A DNA stretch of 64,000 bases from Arabidopsis thaliana (GCF_000001735.4 NC_003074.8:18111261-18175260), one strand, 5' to 3'; counted from the first letter of the stretch, positions 47,771 through 61,531 are shown. The notes: generated from the letters alone by a model not told the origin. Numbers and translations are program-made.

Positions 47771-50034
47771 TCAGGGCTTCTCAAGGAAATGTTGTGCGAC
47801 GATACGGCGCTGAATCTTACCAGAGGCAGTTTTGGGGAGGTTATCAGTGATGAACACTCTCTTTGGCACCTTGAAAGCTGCCAAATTCTTCTTACAAAAC
47901 GCTTTAATGTCCTCTTCGGTTACAGTAGTTCCTTCTCTTGGAATCACCGCACAGTTAATCTGATAAACCAATAAACCAGGGAAACACAGCGTTATTAACA
48001 GCTCATTGATAAGTAAGTTCACATGATGTTTGATGATTCTGCAGGACATAATGGTAGATAAGGGAGACCAATTCATAAATTCAAATTAGAGACAATTTAA
48101 GCACAGGTTTTGTTTACCTCTTCCCCATATTTCTCATCAGGAACACCGAATGCAACACCCTGAGAAACGTCAGGATGCGTTAAGAGTACTGCATCCACTT
48201 CAATTGGAGATATCTTCTCACCTGAAATAGATTATAATTAAGTACACATAGAAAATCTAACTCATTCATACAAAAGATCATGATACTGCACAAAGTAGCC
48301 TCTTTCTTTGTCTTGTCTCATTTCTAATTTGTTGGAGGGTTTTCTTTGACAAGTCTAACATAGTACTGCACAAAGTAGCCTCCACCGAGACTATACAAAT
48401 AAACTGCTAGACATAGACTAGTATTCTTGTGAAACAGTAAAGCCATCAAAATAGAGTAAATGAGACTAACCTCCACGGTTAATAAGCTCTTTGATCCGAC
48501 CCACCAGATGCAAATACCCATCGGTATCAAAGTAACCGATATCACCAGTGTGGAACCACCCAAACTCGAAACCTGCCTTGTTGGCTTCTGGGTTATTCTT
48601 GTAACCCTTGGTCACATTTGGACCTCTTATACAAACCTCTCCTTTGTTATTTGGCTCTTGGATCTCGCCTTTCTCATTAAGGATCGCCATTTCTTGACCT
48701 ACCGGTTTCCCAACAGACCCAGGCTTGTGTGGACCTTCCTCTGGTAAGGGGTTTGAGCTCATCAAATGTGTTGCCTCTGTCATTGCATAGGCCTCGAGCA
48801 CCGGTGCTCCAAACGCTTCCTCAAGCCTGGACAATATCACCTAACAAAAACCAAGACAAAATAAGTCATTAAGTTATTGAAAGCCAAAGCAATCCAACGT
48901 TTTACAAAACACTGTGCATTACAAACGCCTCAACAATTGACTGGAAACAAGAGCATTACCGGAGCCAAAGAAGCACTGCAACTCCTGATGAACCGGAGTT
49001 TAGGATATTCCGTCTCAGGGTGGCTCGCGTGGCGGTCCAATATGATCTGATGAATGGTCGGCACAGCAGTATACCATGTAGCGTTATACTTCTTCATATC
49101 TGGCCAAAATGTTGTTGCTGAGAATCTACCAGCAGCTGGAAGAGTTACAGCAGCACCAGCTCCAAGCGAGCTAAGCAACCCAGCTAACAATCCATGAACA
49201 TGGAACAGAGGGAGAACAATCACCGTAGAATCAGACTCAGTAAGCTTGTACACAGCTTTAATGTTCTTGACGGATGAAGCTAGATTGAGCTGCGTAAGCG
49301 GTACACCCTTTGGACGGCTCGTAGTGCCAGAAGTGTGGAGGAAGAGAGCACCGTCGTCCGGGTGATTAACGAGTTCCGTCGCTGAGTCAACGACGGAATC
49401 TGAATCCGCAACGGATAGTACAAGGTCCGAGCCAGCGTCAAGCAGCGTAGCGGTGACGTGAGAGATTTTCAGCTTTGAAGCTGCTTCTTGAGCCGGTGCG
49501 TTTCCTTCTTTAGAGGTTAACAATAGCTTTGAATCTGAATCGGAGAGGTAAAACTCAAATTCCTCCGCCGTGTACGCTGCGTTCAACGGCGCCGCCGTGG
49601 CTCTAGCTCTTATCACCGCTAAAAACATTATAACAAACTGAAAACAAAAAAAAAAAATCAAAACCAAATTCATCCAAAAAAATCATCTGAATCCGGAAAT
49701 CAAAATTTCTCAATTAAGAAGCGATTTACAGATATTCATAAATTCTGCTTCCCATGTGATTCTTCAGCACGCAAAACAAAACCAGAAACGAAGCTTTTAA
49801 ATCGAAATATATGAAAACCTCTTAAAATACCTCGACGGTGTTAGGGAAGGTGAGAGCAACGACATCGCCGGGTTTGATTCCAGCGTCGGAGACAAGGCGT
49901 GAAGCGGCGCGTTCGATTAGATCGTGAAGACGCGCGTGAGTGAGATTGAATTTTCCAGAAACGGAGAGAGCTCGGCGATCGGGGAATTTTTTGGCGACGT
50001 TTTCCAATAATCCTGAGAGAGTATCGCTATCCAT
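47771..50034 (-). CDS. AAE3: Oxalyl-CoA synthetase (acyl-activating enzyme 3)
   Basis: Five minus-strand exons: 49831-50034, 48960-49637, 48471-48840, 48118-48221 and 47771-47959, encoding 514 residues. It is an ANL-superfamily adenylate-forming enzyme. The AMP-binding P-loop is LHTSGTTSRPKGV (about 168-180). The A5-like motif is EAYAMTEATH, A7 is WFHTGDIGYFDTDGYL, A8 is GRIKELINRGGEKISP, and the catalytic Lys region is LPKTASGKIQRR. The Arabidopsis enzyme converts oxalate, ATP and CoA to oxalyl-CoA, the first step of CoA-dependent oxalate degradation (recalled literature). No peroxisomal SKL-type end is present, consistent with a cytosolic location. An in-frame upstream ATG at 50109 would add 25 residues and is rejected on family comparison. 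Confidence 0.96.
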
Positions 50035-51280
50035 GGTTACGTCGGAGAGATAAACACGAGAGTAACGATGATGAGGAAGGAGAGAATGTGAAAGCAGAGA
50101 AGAGAGCAAATGCGATATTTATAAATTTATATTCAATTACTACAGTATCTGTGGAAGCAAAAAATGGCTAAAAGATGATGCCACGTGTTATCATCGTAGC
50201 GGATTTTCTATTGATCGTGTGGTCATAATGTTTTCATTTTTAATTATTTTGTTAACGGTGGGAGTCGCTGATATATATCCTTACGATTAGACCGACGTTT
50301 CGGTTTTTGAAGAGGTGGTTTTTTTAATTTCGATTCCGGTACAAACACTGAACCGAAACGGCTAGTTAATTAACTTTTGAAAATATTTTTTTTCGGCAAG
50401 CATGCGATAGTAATTTACGGTTTATGAATTATTTCATAGGAATTTGAAATAGTTTGTGTATGTATTATCAAACAAAAGAATAGTTTCATTAAAAAAATAG
50501 CCTATGAGTGTTTAATCACTTTTAGGGCCTTTGCACATGTGTCTTTGACTAGGATTATCACGTTTCGAAGATGCTTGACGTTGTTTATACTTTATATTAT
50601 AAATAGAAGATAACGTCCTTATTTTGATTGTTAATAAATTAAATTGACCAAGGTAAAAATGTAAAATTAAAATAAGAAATGGTAAAAATGACTTTGAATG
50701 ATAAGAATAAATATATTATTTATAGAAAAAAAGTAGAAGACTAAATATAATGAGACATATATCTTTTTGAAGTAATCAATTTTGTTTTGTCTATACATAC
50801 AAATTATTATATTATTTTATTTGGTTTGATACATGCACACTATCTAACTAAACAATAGTGGATTTGGATAATTATTCAACAATGAAACTAATTTAAACCA
50901 CTAAACATGCGTAGCTTAGAAGAGAGTCAGAGTAGAATTTACTAATCAAAGATTTAGTTTACCTTGTTATTTGTTAAAGATTAAAATTATGTATATGATT
51001 ATGAATAGAAATACAAAAATCTCGTATAGATGAAAACGACAGTGTTTTAAAATATAAGTCATATTCATGAAGCTGAAAAAGTCATTTTCCATTCTCCTAA
51101 CTAAGTAAAAACATGGTCTTCATGTAAGCCGTCACATACAAATACAATAGAAGAATTTGGTTTGTGTTTGTTCTTCTTAAGTAGAGCATTGTCATCTGGC
51201 CCAATCATTGAAAATTCTCAAGTACATTTCGTTCCATCACTAATTTTTTTTCTTGGGTCAAACCATACATTCAATTTATT
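50035..51280. other. AAE3 upstream intergenic region
   Basis: The first ~150 bp are the AAE3 leader and TATA region (TATTTATAAATTTAT near 50115). The remainder is AT-rich and without supported features. Confidence 0.45.
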
Positions 51281-51420
51281 AGGGCCTGATAGGCCCAAAC
51301 TTCTCTAGGCCAACAATTAATAACCTACAATTAGGGATGTTAAAATGGGCTAAATATTTAAGGCCGGCCCGAGTCCTTATAAAAAACAAAAGCCCTAGCC
51401 CTGGGTTGGTGTTTTCTTAT
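51281..51420 (+). promoter_or_regulatory. GGCCCA/TGGGC-rich promoter of the RPC82-like gene
   Basis: AGGGCC, AGGCCCAA, AGGCCA, ATGGGCT and GGCCGGCCC occur within 140 bp, some 230-360 bp above the ATG, together with a CCCTAGCCCT tract. Such GGCCCA/TGGGC clusters are common in promoters of growth and translation genes in Arabidopsis (established knowledge). This fits a Pol III subunit. Confidence 0.6.
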
Positions 51421-51643
51421 ACTTATATTGGTGGGTTCATGTTAGATTATCGAAATTTTGGATTCGAACGTGTGGATCGCTGGAAAAATTAAACTTTAGG
51501 GTCGCTAGATTACGATTGCTTCGCTTTTTAGTAGTAGTAGGCTACAATCGATTGGCAAACATCTCTATATCGGCCATAACTCCGTCAAGCTCTGCAGAGG
51601 CTGCTTCATCAGTATTGAGAGACTTCCTGGTGATTGATTCTCA

Positions 51644-54586
51644 TGTCTATGTCTGAGTTTGGCATTGTCTACGCCATCCATATCATCACCGTCCAATTCG
51701 GCTCCGTCGTCTCGGTAAATTGAGAAACCCTTCTGAGACTTGTGTTGAATTTATAATCTCTGTATAACGAATTTGGTTTTGGTTGCAGAAAGTTTGTGAA
51801 TGTCTTCTACGTAAAGGACCTCTTTCCTCACGAGACATCTCTCGTTTAGCTGAATCAGATATCAACCATAACAAAGTTAAAGATATTCTCTATCTCTTGA
51901 TTCAGCACAATTGTGTTCAAGCTTTCTCCATTGAACCTCCTGGTTAGTCTCTATATTGTTTGATTAGTAGCAACACACAGAAATAGAGAACTCAATGAAA
52001 GTAATTTTGTATGTTTTTTTTTTTTACTTTGTAGATGGTTCTGAGAGCAAAGCTATTGTACAGTATATTGTGTTGTTTAACAACATTCTGCATCGTGTGA
52101 GGTATAACAAGTTTTCGAGGATTGTAAACGAAGAACTTGACTCCAAGGTTTAATCGTGCTTCTTCTTCTCTCTGTTCAGTGTTTTGATTAGTTGGTTTAT
52201 GCTTCAAGACTCTAATGCTAATCTTATACTTTTGTTTGATTTATATGTTTAGTGCGGTGCAGTTCTTGATGGTTTACTTAGTAACGGTAGGCTTACCTTG
52301 GGACAGTTTATTGAAAGAGATAGAGGTGAGTCGTGATATCATATGTACCTCTTATGTTATGTTACCACAGTTTACACTCGTCATCGTAGGCATTGGCTTT
52401 TGGCCTTTGTGTATCTCGTTTTGATTACAGTAATGCTTCGAGCGGAATGGATTCCATGCTGTTATATATGTTTTCTTCATACATGATCAGATTCAGGAAA
52501 TACGATAGGTTCTGAAGCAATCAGAGATTCTCTTCAGAAATTGGTTGCTGCCCGTTTTGTTGAGCGCATTCCTTCTCCCGAACCTGTTCTTGGAAACAAA
52601 GAAAAAGAGCCGGCAAAGAGAAGAGGCGCTAAAGCTGCCAAGGTAATTGATAATTTCTTTCTGGTGTTTGGTATACCTATACATGGTCTGATATATCAGA
52701 CCTACAAATTGCAGAGACATGACTCTCAGTTTTGATATTATTTCTATTCTGTTCGATATTAATAAATCTCTTGGAACGGTGTAGATTCTTAAAGAACCAG
52801 AAACCTTGGAGGAACAAGTTGTTGAAGCAGCAACTCCAGTTGACGCAATAAGGTTTCCACTTATATTCGAAGAAGATTCCAATTCATCTTTAGCAGATGA
52901 CAATAGCAACATCACTGAGGGGAAGGTATCAACATTCGTACCATAACCAATCTTGTAATCATACATTTTTCAATGATGTAGCTCTGAATACCTTTGTTGA
53001 TGTTTCTCATTGAACCGAATATTTTAGCGTAAACAACGTGATGTGGACACATCAGATTCGAGCAGTGGAGTAATTTGGCGTCCTAATTTTGAGGAGTTCA
53101 TCCACCGCCTTAGACATAAGGTTAGTTATCCGTGTTTCTCTTTTGAGGTTGTTTGATGAGGAAAAAAGCTCATTGGCATTTCAAATTTTGCTTTCCGAAT
53201 GTCTTACTGTTCCAATCTATTAACCACTTGTTTCTTTGTTTAAGGCGTGTGTGGAGATAGTGAAAGAGCGCCGGGATGAAGGATGTGCCATTGTCTTGAG
53301 GGCAATGTTAGAAGTAGGAAGATCGCAAGAGAAGAAGGTGAAAACAGACAATTCGGGTAATATTTGAGTTTCTCACTCATTTTCATTCAATATCTTAACA
53401 TAATCATAATATGCTGAAGTTAAAATTGTATTTGGTGTGAATTATTTTGCACTCTCCACCAAAAGTCCACCTATGAAGTTCTGTTAACTGAATTTGCTAT
53501 AATCTTTGAAACAGCTCCAATGTCAGTTGGTTCCATTTATGAAGAAGTTATTAAGACAGAAGCAGGTCGCACTATGTTACAAGAGCGAGTTGAAGCATGC
53601 CTTGACCAATTGAGTGCTACGTCTTCTTATCTACCAGCATTTGTGAACGAAGTGAATGATTCATACATAGTTGGTATAGTAACTCCATTCAAAATCTAGT
53701 CAAATGATTCTTGTATTCAAAATAATATTATTTTGTTATTTGGTTTTGCAGATTATAAATCCATTATCAGCGTAGCACAGAAAGATGAGGTGCGTTTCAT
53801 ATTTTTCTTTTCTTGATATATTTCTGAAACTAAAAACGGTATCTTTGAGATGTTTCCAGATAGAGGCAGTAGTGATGAGAAGATATGGGAAAGAAGCTTT
53901 CAGAATGTTCAGATACTTATCACAGGAAGGGCGTTTTGTTGAGACCGATAAGGTTAATGACTGTTCTTTATGATTCATATAGAAACATCTTAAGTCATAA
54001 TGATTTCTTAACTTCATCATTTTTTTCTCTCTGTAAGATTGCTGATGCCGCGCTGACTGAAAAGAAAGATACACCGCAATTCCTTTTAAAGATGTGGAAA
54101 GACGGATACTTACATATGCAGGTATTCACAGTTTGGAAACCAAATCATTATCAAAAGTAAAACGAATTGGTTGTTACGAGATTCATTGTTGTTATCTTCT
54201 GTTCATTTTTGTAGAAATTGGCGGTCACAGCTCCGGGTATGTATACACCGTTTCTGTTGTGGAAGGTAAACAAGTTGATTGTGACAACTCAAATGTTGGA
54301 TGAGATGTACCATGCGTCCCTTAACTTGAGTCTTAGGTTGGCCCATGAGTTAGAAGCCGAAAAAGAGGTTAGTCACACTGCAAATCGATTAACCCAAATG
54401 TGTTTCAAGATGGTCCAGATACTAAAAAAACTGTTATTGCTTTTGTGGCAGTTGCTGTTGTTGCCATTAGATAAACTGGAAGGACCATTAAAGGAGAGAC
54501 TGAAAAAGGTCAAAGCCAAGAGGCTGTTACTCTCTTCCACTATGTTTAAACTTGATGATGCCATTATGCTTTTTCATGACTTTTAA
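51644..54586 (+). CDS. RNA polymerase III subunit, RPC82/RPC3 type
   Basis: Fourteen exons: 51644-51715, 51789-51942, 52035-52147, 52253-52325, 52491-52642, 52785-52925, 53028-53120, 53245-53356, 53515-53673, 53752-53789, 53860-53952, 54038-54121, 54215-54367 and 54452-54586. The product is 523 residues. The N-terminal winged-helix repeats match RPC82 (FGIVYAIHIITVQFG, LLRKGPLSSRDISRL). The middle contains DILYLLIQHNCVQAF and YIVLFNNILHRVRYNKF. A Lys-rich charged linker follows (KEKEPAKRRGAKAAK). The C-terminal winged-helix segment has EAVVMRRYGKEAFRMFRYL. In the polymerase, this subunit joins the RPC82-RPC34-RPC31 trimer that aids initiation on tRNA and 5S genes (family knowledge). Confidence 0.9.
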
Positions 54587-54886
54587 ACTCATACATTCAA
54601 AAACTAATTTCTTTTGGTCGATTTAGTTCACATTGTCTTCTAGCATTTTTTTTTTTTTTTTTGACATAATGAGAAGTTGTAACTTTGAAGGTAATTGATA
54701 CTGTTTCGAGAGAAATGTTGTTTATTATATACTTCAGATTAAGTTTTCAAACTCTTAATCTCTATCAGAAAACCTTCTTTTCCTTTACTATGGTCTATGG
54801 CTGATGAGCTTTGGGATGAATTGCAAAATCGGGTTTTGGTGATACAGAGTCTAATGAAGCCTAATAGTCGTCCAAGTCTGAGTTTG

Positions 54887-54923
<37 letters not shown>

Positions 54924-55564
54924 TCGTTTAAGTCTGATTGCCTGACCTCTCAATCCTTCAGTGCAACAGCTTCAGACAGTTCATGGAAAAGTGTTCTCTT
55001 CTATCTGTCCAAAGGAGAGATCGATGGGTTTTCAATAATCCGGAAGATATGAAATAATATTGATGTAAACATCATAGACATGTTGAGAACTCTCAATCTC
55101 AGAATTCTGACATCTCTTTCCCAACCTCCCCTGCCTGATACTCCTCCACTCAACTATGAGCAAATAGCAGTTGGCTACTCCCCTTCAATATGTTCAATCT
55201 TCTATACAAAGGTTTCTTTACTCAGGTTGCTGCACCAATCCCACAAGTCAACAAGGAAGAATTACTCCAAACCATGAACATGAAGTTAAATCTACCCCTA
55301 GTAAGTTTGAAATTGCAGAGTTATAAAGGAAGCAACCAGAAGCGTCAATTGTGACCATAAGGAATCATGATTACAAAAGACAGCGTAAGGTTGGAAGATG
55401 ATAACGGGTTGAACTGCTCAAATGCAGACGAACTGCTATGTCTATTTTGCAGGTTAAAGAGATGCTTTTCGATTGTGTCAATTTAGGCTTAAATTTTTAG
55501 ACTATAGAGAAAAAAACATACGAAATAAGAGGAAACTATAGCAAGTAGAGATGTGAGATACGGT
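54587..55564. other. Intergenic region with long poly(A) tract
   Basis: Separates the RPC82-like gene from the RPL13B 3' end. A 65-residue frame at 55080-55277 has no recognisable domain. The sequence at 55565-55710 matches the RPL13C 3' flank and is RPL13B 3' UTR. Confidence 0.45.
54887..54920. repeat. A34 homopolymer with flanking short direct repeat
   Basis: An uninterrupted run of 34 A. AGTCGTCCAAGTCTGA stands just before it and AGTCGTTTAAGTCTGA just after (14 of 16 identical). Confidence 0.85.
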
Positions 55565-55710
55565 CTTTTCCATAAATCAAGAGAAGCAAGGTAGCAGCAA
55601 AATCAAAGATTTAAGGATAAAAACTGATGAAAGAAAAGACAGTCTGATACACAAAATTCAGTTCCAAAAGTTGATAAGATAAAAGTTTCTTCTACCTAAG
55701 AAGAACGACC

Positions 55711-56796
<1,086 letters not shown>

Positions 56797-57437
56797 TCAA
56801 GCTGCCAAAAAACATCAATCAGACACACTTTAAATCAAATGATGAAACTTTAAACAGCTCAAGGAAATCAAATGATAAAACCTCAAACTTCAAAAACAAA
56901 AGACCATCTCAAAGATATAGAGAACATAAATAGAGTAAAACAGATACGAATCTTGAAGTATTTCAAAGATCACTCTTATTAAATCTATACTAAAGGTGAG
57001 ACTTGTGACAATCTCAAACTCTTAAAGAATCAAAGTTTCGAGAGTTTGTATGCACATTACATTAACAGTCGTAATACAGTAAGGATGTTATCAAAACCAA
57101 TCAAATAAACGAAAAGTTTCATCACTGAAAGTGTAATATTACTCATTCCAAGGACGATACTTTCTGCAAAATCAATAAAGCATAACAAAATAACAAATCA
57201 ACGGACGATTTATATCAGATCAATAAAACTCGAAATGAACAAAACAAGGAACTTAGAAAAATCTACAGGAGCTAGCAGCAGAACACACGATGAGAGAAAA
57301 CAAGCAAGAACCCTACTTATACACAAAACGAGACAGTAGCAACGAAGATAATCAGAGAGACGACAAGTAGAGAGGAGCGAAAACTCACAGAGAGAATCGT
57401 CTTCTTGCGCGGCTCTAGACTGAAGTATATCCAAGTC

Positions 57438-57507
57438 TAGGGTTTACGAGCTTTAAATAGTGAAGACCTAAACTCAGTTTAACTATTCGTTATTGGGCCG
57501 GTGGGCC
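57438..57507 (-). promoter_or_regulatory. Telo-box and paired site II elements of the RPL13B promoter
   Basis: TAGGGTTT (57438-57445; telo-box in the gene's sense) lies just above the leader exon. TTGGGCC (57493-57499) and TGGGCC (57502-57507) lie upstream. This is the standard ribosomal-protein promoter arrangement. Confidence 0.75.
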
Positions 57508-57818
57508 GAAAAAAAAAAAATCAATTTTTATTCTTTGGGCTTGTAAATGTCTTGGGTTTGGATTTTGGTTTCATTGGAAAAAAACGATCCGGCTCGGATT
57601 TGATCACTGTTTTTATTCTGTTAGGGTTTTGTATCTAGCCTAGGTGATTCTTTTACTAATCAAACACAAGTGGATATAATTTTGAAGATGAATCTCGTCA
57701 CCATTATCATATCTAAGCTCTAGCTGGATTCTGTGTGTTCGGCTGCGTTTGCATTTGAGGTTGAAGTGTTAGTAATCTCAAGGATTTTTAGCAAAATTGA
57801 TGTCTCTGTTAAACGAAA

Positions 57819-59400
57819 ATGGAACAAAAATGGTATGTTTCTTTGTTTCGTCTATGTTTTTTCTCGGAATCCCTTTCATTGTTTTCTTCTGACTTTTTTT
57901 TTCACAGCAAAATCGGTGGTGAAGGTTTGAGAAATCGAGGTTTAGTGAATGAGGAGGACAGGATCAGTGAGTTGCCTGAAGCGTTGCTTCTGCTCATATT
58001 GTCGTCACTTCCAACAGAAACTGTGATTGCCACTAGTGTTTTGTCTAAACAATGGAAATCTCTTTGGAAGTTGGTGCCAAATCTCAAGTTTGATTCTAAG
58101 TATCATTATCATTATACGTTTTCAGATAATGTTTTCAGGTCTTTGATTTCACATAAAGCTCCTGTTCTAGATAGTTTGCATTTGAAAGTTGAAGATAAGG
58201 ATGATGCTTTGGATGTTGGGATATTGATTGGAATTGCATTTTCCCGCCATATGCGTAAATTTGTACTGAAAATTACATTGCTGGAGGAAAGCTTTGTAAG
58301 ATTTCCGAGTGCTTGGTGTAGTTGTAATGATACACTTGAAATCTTGGAACTCAAGTATTGCATTCTTTTAGATTTTCCTTCTCTGGTTTGTTTGAAGTCT
58401 CTTAGAAAGCTGTATCTCTACCATGTGAGATTTAACGACGAAGAATCCGTTTGCAACCTTTTATGTGGCTGCCCTAGTCTTGAAGATTTGGTCGTGCATA
58501 GACATAGCACGACCGATGTGGAGAGTTATACTATTGCGGTGCCATCATTACAGAGACTAACCATATATGATGATTACTATGGAGAAGGTGTTGGAGGCTA
58601 TGTGATAAATGCTCCTTCTTTGAAATACTTGAACATCGACGGGTTTAATGGTCTTGAGTTTTGTTTGATTGAGAAGGCGCCAGAGCTAGTGGAGGCTAAA
58701 ATTAGTGCCGTTTTTGAAATAGCCAATGAGAACATTATGGACTCTCTAACTTCAGCCAAATGTCTTTCCTTACACTTAGCACCTTTCAAGGTAAACTTAA
58801 GATTTAAGATTTTCACGGGGTTTATCTGTAATTGGGCTAACATTAATGTTCTGTGTTGCCTCATGCACAGATAAAGTATCCTACTGGTAAAATCTTCTAC
58901 CAGCTTTTATCGCTGGAGCTTCGTGCATATAGCTATGAGTGGTGGAATCTACTTTGGTTCATGCTCGATAGTTCTCCCAAATTACAAATTCTTAAGCTCG
59001 TCGATGTAAGCCATTTCATTAGTCAACTAAATTTTGTTTTTCTTCCAGTGAGCTCTACTTTCAAATATTTTAATTGCATTGTTCTCAGCCATATCAGTTT
59101 CCTAAAGAAGATTGTTCGGTGGGCTGGGAATGGAGTCGACCCAAATGTGTTCCTGAATGTTTGTTGTTTCATCTTGAGACATTTGTGTGGACAAGATATG
59201 AGTGGCAACGAGAAGATGAGAAAGCAGTGGCTACATACATCCTTAAGAATGCAAGATGCTTGAAGAAAGCAACTCTCTCCACAAAACCCATCGGATCTGA
59301 AGAGCTCGAGAAGTTGGGAAAGAGACGTGAGATGCTTAACGAGTTGGCTACTCAGGCCAGCCCTTCAAATTCATGTAACCTCGTGTTCGAATCCGAGTAA
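57819..59400 (+). CDS. FBD-associated F-box / LRR protein, copy 1
   Basis: Four exons, 57819-57832, 57908-58790, 58871-59005 and 59089-59400, give 447 residues. The 14-nt first exon (MEQK) joins exon 2 through TG|C. Reading straight through without splicing also stays open, but the paralogue downstream has the same 14-nt exon. The F-box is [20 protein letters not shown] with [20 protein letters not shown]-type repeats follow ([62 protein letters not shown]), and the FBD domain closes the protein ([17 protein letters not shown], then [12 protein letters not shown] and [10 protein letters not shown]). It is a predicted substrate receptor of SCF ubiquitin ligase; the target is unknown. Confidence 0.88.
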
Positions 59401-59657
59401 CCTATTGAACTTTTTTATTCTAATGTTTGGCAATTGGCAAGTGTAAAACTCAACTTTACCTATCGATAGGATGCTGGATCTTGGTTACAGTATGAGGAAG
59501 AGATTCTAAAGATAATTTAAAGAAAATAAAAGGTAGAACAAGAGGAATAGAGCATAAGCAGTTAAGAGAAGAAATAACATCTCTTATTGGTTTTCTCAAA
59601 TGTTTTGGAATCATAAGAGGTTTTACTTAAGACAAAAGTTGCATAGTTTTAGGATAG
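59401..59657. other. 3' flank of FBD copy 1
   Basis: Shares scattered blocks with the 3' flank of copy 2 (63510-63640), such as TATAGGATGCT-like and TTTGAGGAAGAGATTC-like words. The duplicated unit therefore extends beyond the stop codons. Confidence 0.6.
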
Positions 59658-60441
59658 ACGAAAGCAAGTCTGTTATAGAAAATGTTGATGAGTTTCAGAT
59701 GTACACCGCGGAGACAATTCATTTTTTAAAATTAATATATATAAAACTTTGTAAATTATATCTAATTATATAATATTTTTATTTTATAGTTTACAATTGT
59801 TATTAAGTAACGTCCTGCCAAACCCGTCCCGCCAAATCCGTCCACAAAAAAAACTATTTATTTTATTAATGTTGATCTTATTTATAATATGTTTATGAAT
59901 CATTGTCAAAATATTTTAGTCGTTCCGGGACGTTGTATCCACACATTTTTCGCCAATTGGTTAATATATGTTCATTTTTAAAATTTCGAATCACAAAATA
60001 TGACCAACTTTTTTTTGAGATTTTTTAAAACTCTATATATTATATAATGATGTTAAATATTTTTGATATATTAAACTTTTTATAAATTTAAATATTAATA
60101 ATGTTTTATGAAGTTTAAATATATAAATAATAATATTTAAAAATTAATATTTTTTGCATTTTAGGTAATGATATAATAACTCTAAAAGCAAGAATTTAGA
60201 AGAATTAAATCTTTAATTAAATATTTTTATTCTTAAATAATTAATGTTAGTAACATGACATTGTAAATAAGTTCAAATACATGATCTATTTATTTAAACA
60301 ACAAACGTTTAGTAAGAACAATATTTATTTAAACAAAAAACTTTGTTTTAAAATATTGTTAACAAAATACGTTTATGCTAATTTTAAGGGATTGATTTTA
60401 TACGAAAGCAAGTCTGTTATAGAAAATGTTGATGAGTTTCA
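59658..60441. repeat. 40-bp direct repeats bracketing a truncated Helitron
   Basis: 59658-59697 and 60402-60441 are identical 40-mers (start ACGAAAGCAAGTCTG, end ATGAGTTTCA), 744 bp start to start. The sequence between them begins inside the 3'-terminal hairpin of the Helitron-like family and ends in its AATTTTAAGGGATTG block. Confidence 0.9.
59698..60401 (-). mobile_element. Truncated and rearranged Helitron-like element
   Basis: The first ~150 bp match the corresponding parts of the elements at 35263 and 61015, including CCAAACCCGTCCCGCCAAAT and TTTACAATTGTTATTAAGTAAC. The terminal CTAG and half of the hairpin are missing. From about 59860 the sequence diverges and then regains short family words (CATTGTAAATAAGTTC, AATTTTAAGGGATTG). 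No coding is present. Confidence 0.6.
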
Positions 60442-60843
60442 CAATTTTTGGTTATTTGTTTCAGTGATTAACGACTAAAATTGTTTTTTGAAAATTTTAA
60501 TATTTTTAATTTTAAGTCAAGTAATCAACTTTGTTATCAAGTGAACATGAATTTTGTCGTTACTTTTACTGCAAAATGATGCATTTCGGAAGGTCAAGTT
60601 GCTAGATATAGTAGTTTAGGTCATGGCAAAATACGGTCAAATTCGATTTCATCCAAAAAATACGTATATCCGTAACTCTACGAAGCAAAAAAAAAAAACT
60701 ACAAATGAATATCAGTTAAGAACAGAGCAGATTAAAAAAAAAAAGAACTTACATATTAAGACACATACAAGTTGCTCTGCTTTGGTATTAAAATTATGTA
60801 AGTTAATATATATGTAAGCATAACAATATTTAGATGTAAATTT

Positions 60844-60883
60844 TAAATATTGAATTAGTTATTTAAATATTGAATTAGTTATT
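60844..60883. repeat. 20-bp AT-rich tandem duplication
   Basis: Two adjacent copies of TAAATATTGAATTAGTTATT, at 60844-60863 and 60864-60883. Confidence 0.8.
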
Positions 60884-61014
60884 TAAATATTAAATTTTAA
60901 TAAGTTAAAAACAAAAATTGTTTTATTAAATATTGTCAATTTTTGCAGATGACATAATTAAACCACTAAGCAAAGTCCTAGAAGCTTTTTGTGGGTTTGA
61001 GCATTACTTTAAAA

Positions 61015-61531
61015 CTAGATTTTAATCCGCGGTATATCGCGGGGACAATTTATTTTTTAAATTAGTATATATAAAAGTTTACAAATTAAATCTATTTATT
61101 TTTATTGTATAGTTTACAATTGTTATTAAGTAACGTCCTGCCAAACCCGTCTCGTCAAATCCGTCCTGTAAAAAAAACCCGCGGTACACCGCTAATTTAA
61201 ATATATAATTAAAATAAATTTTTACGGGATTGCAATTGTATTTTGGTTTGTCAAACAAATATTTGTTTTAAATAGTTGCCAAAATCTAGTTCAAATTTTG
61301 GAGAAAAAAGATTTATTGGATAGATAAAGAATGTATTTAGGTGTGTTTTGCTCATTTTAAGGGATTACAATTATATTTTTGTTTGTCAAACATTTTTTTG
61401 TTTTAAATAGTTGCTGAATACTGTGTGCGTGACATATGAGATTGGAATATTTTTAGTTTGTTAATCAATTTATTGTTCGAAAAAAATCAATAATTAAAAG
61501 CCAAAAATGGCTGCAAAAATGTATATATAGA
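61015..61531 (-). mobile_element. Non-autonomous Helitron (ATREP-like), 517 bp
   Basis: On the minus strand it begins TCTATATATACATTTTT and ends CTAG (plus 61015-61018). A hairpin CCGCG/CGCGG stands 12 nt inside that end. It is flanked by A (61014) and T (61532), so it sits in an AT target without duplication. It is homologous along most of its length to 35263-35847. No Rep/helicase coding is present. Confidence 0.78.

Noticed and set aside
50035-50109. 25-residue N-terminal extension of AAE3
   Set aside because: The frame is open, but the known enzyme starts MDSDTLSG. The extra part has no targeting logic and lies in leader sequence near the TATA region.
54590-54920. Retroposed gene copy ending in the A34 tract
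   Set aside because: The flanking repeat sits directly against the A-run on both sides, so it does not enclose an upstream retrocopy. No reverse-spliced gene sequence was found.
55080-55277. 65-residue plus-strand frame
   Set aside because: No similarity recognised, and no leader or splice context between the RPC82-like gene and RPL13B.
57833-57907. Unspliced 351-residue version of FBD copy 1
   Set aside because: The intron happens to be open, but it has GT-AG ends, and the paralogue at 61878 has the same 14-nt exon with a closed intron.
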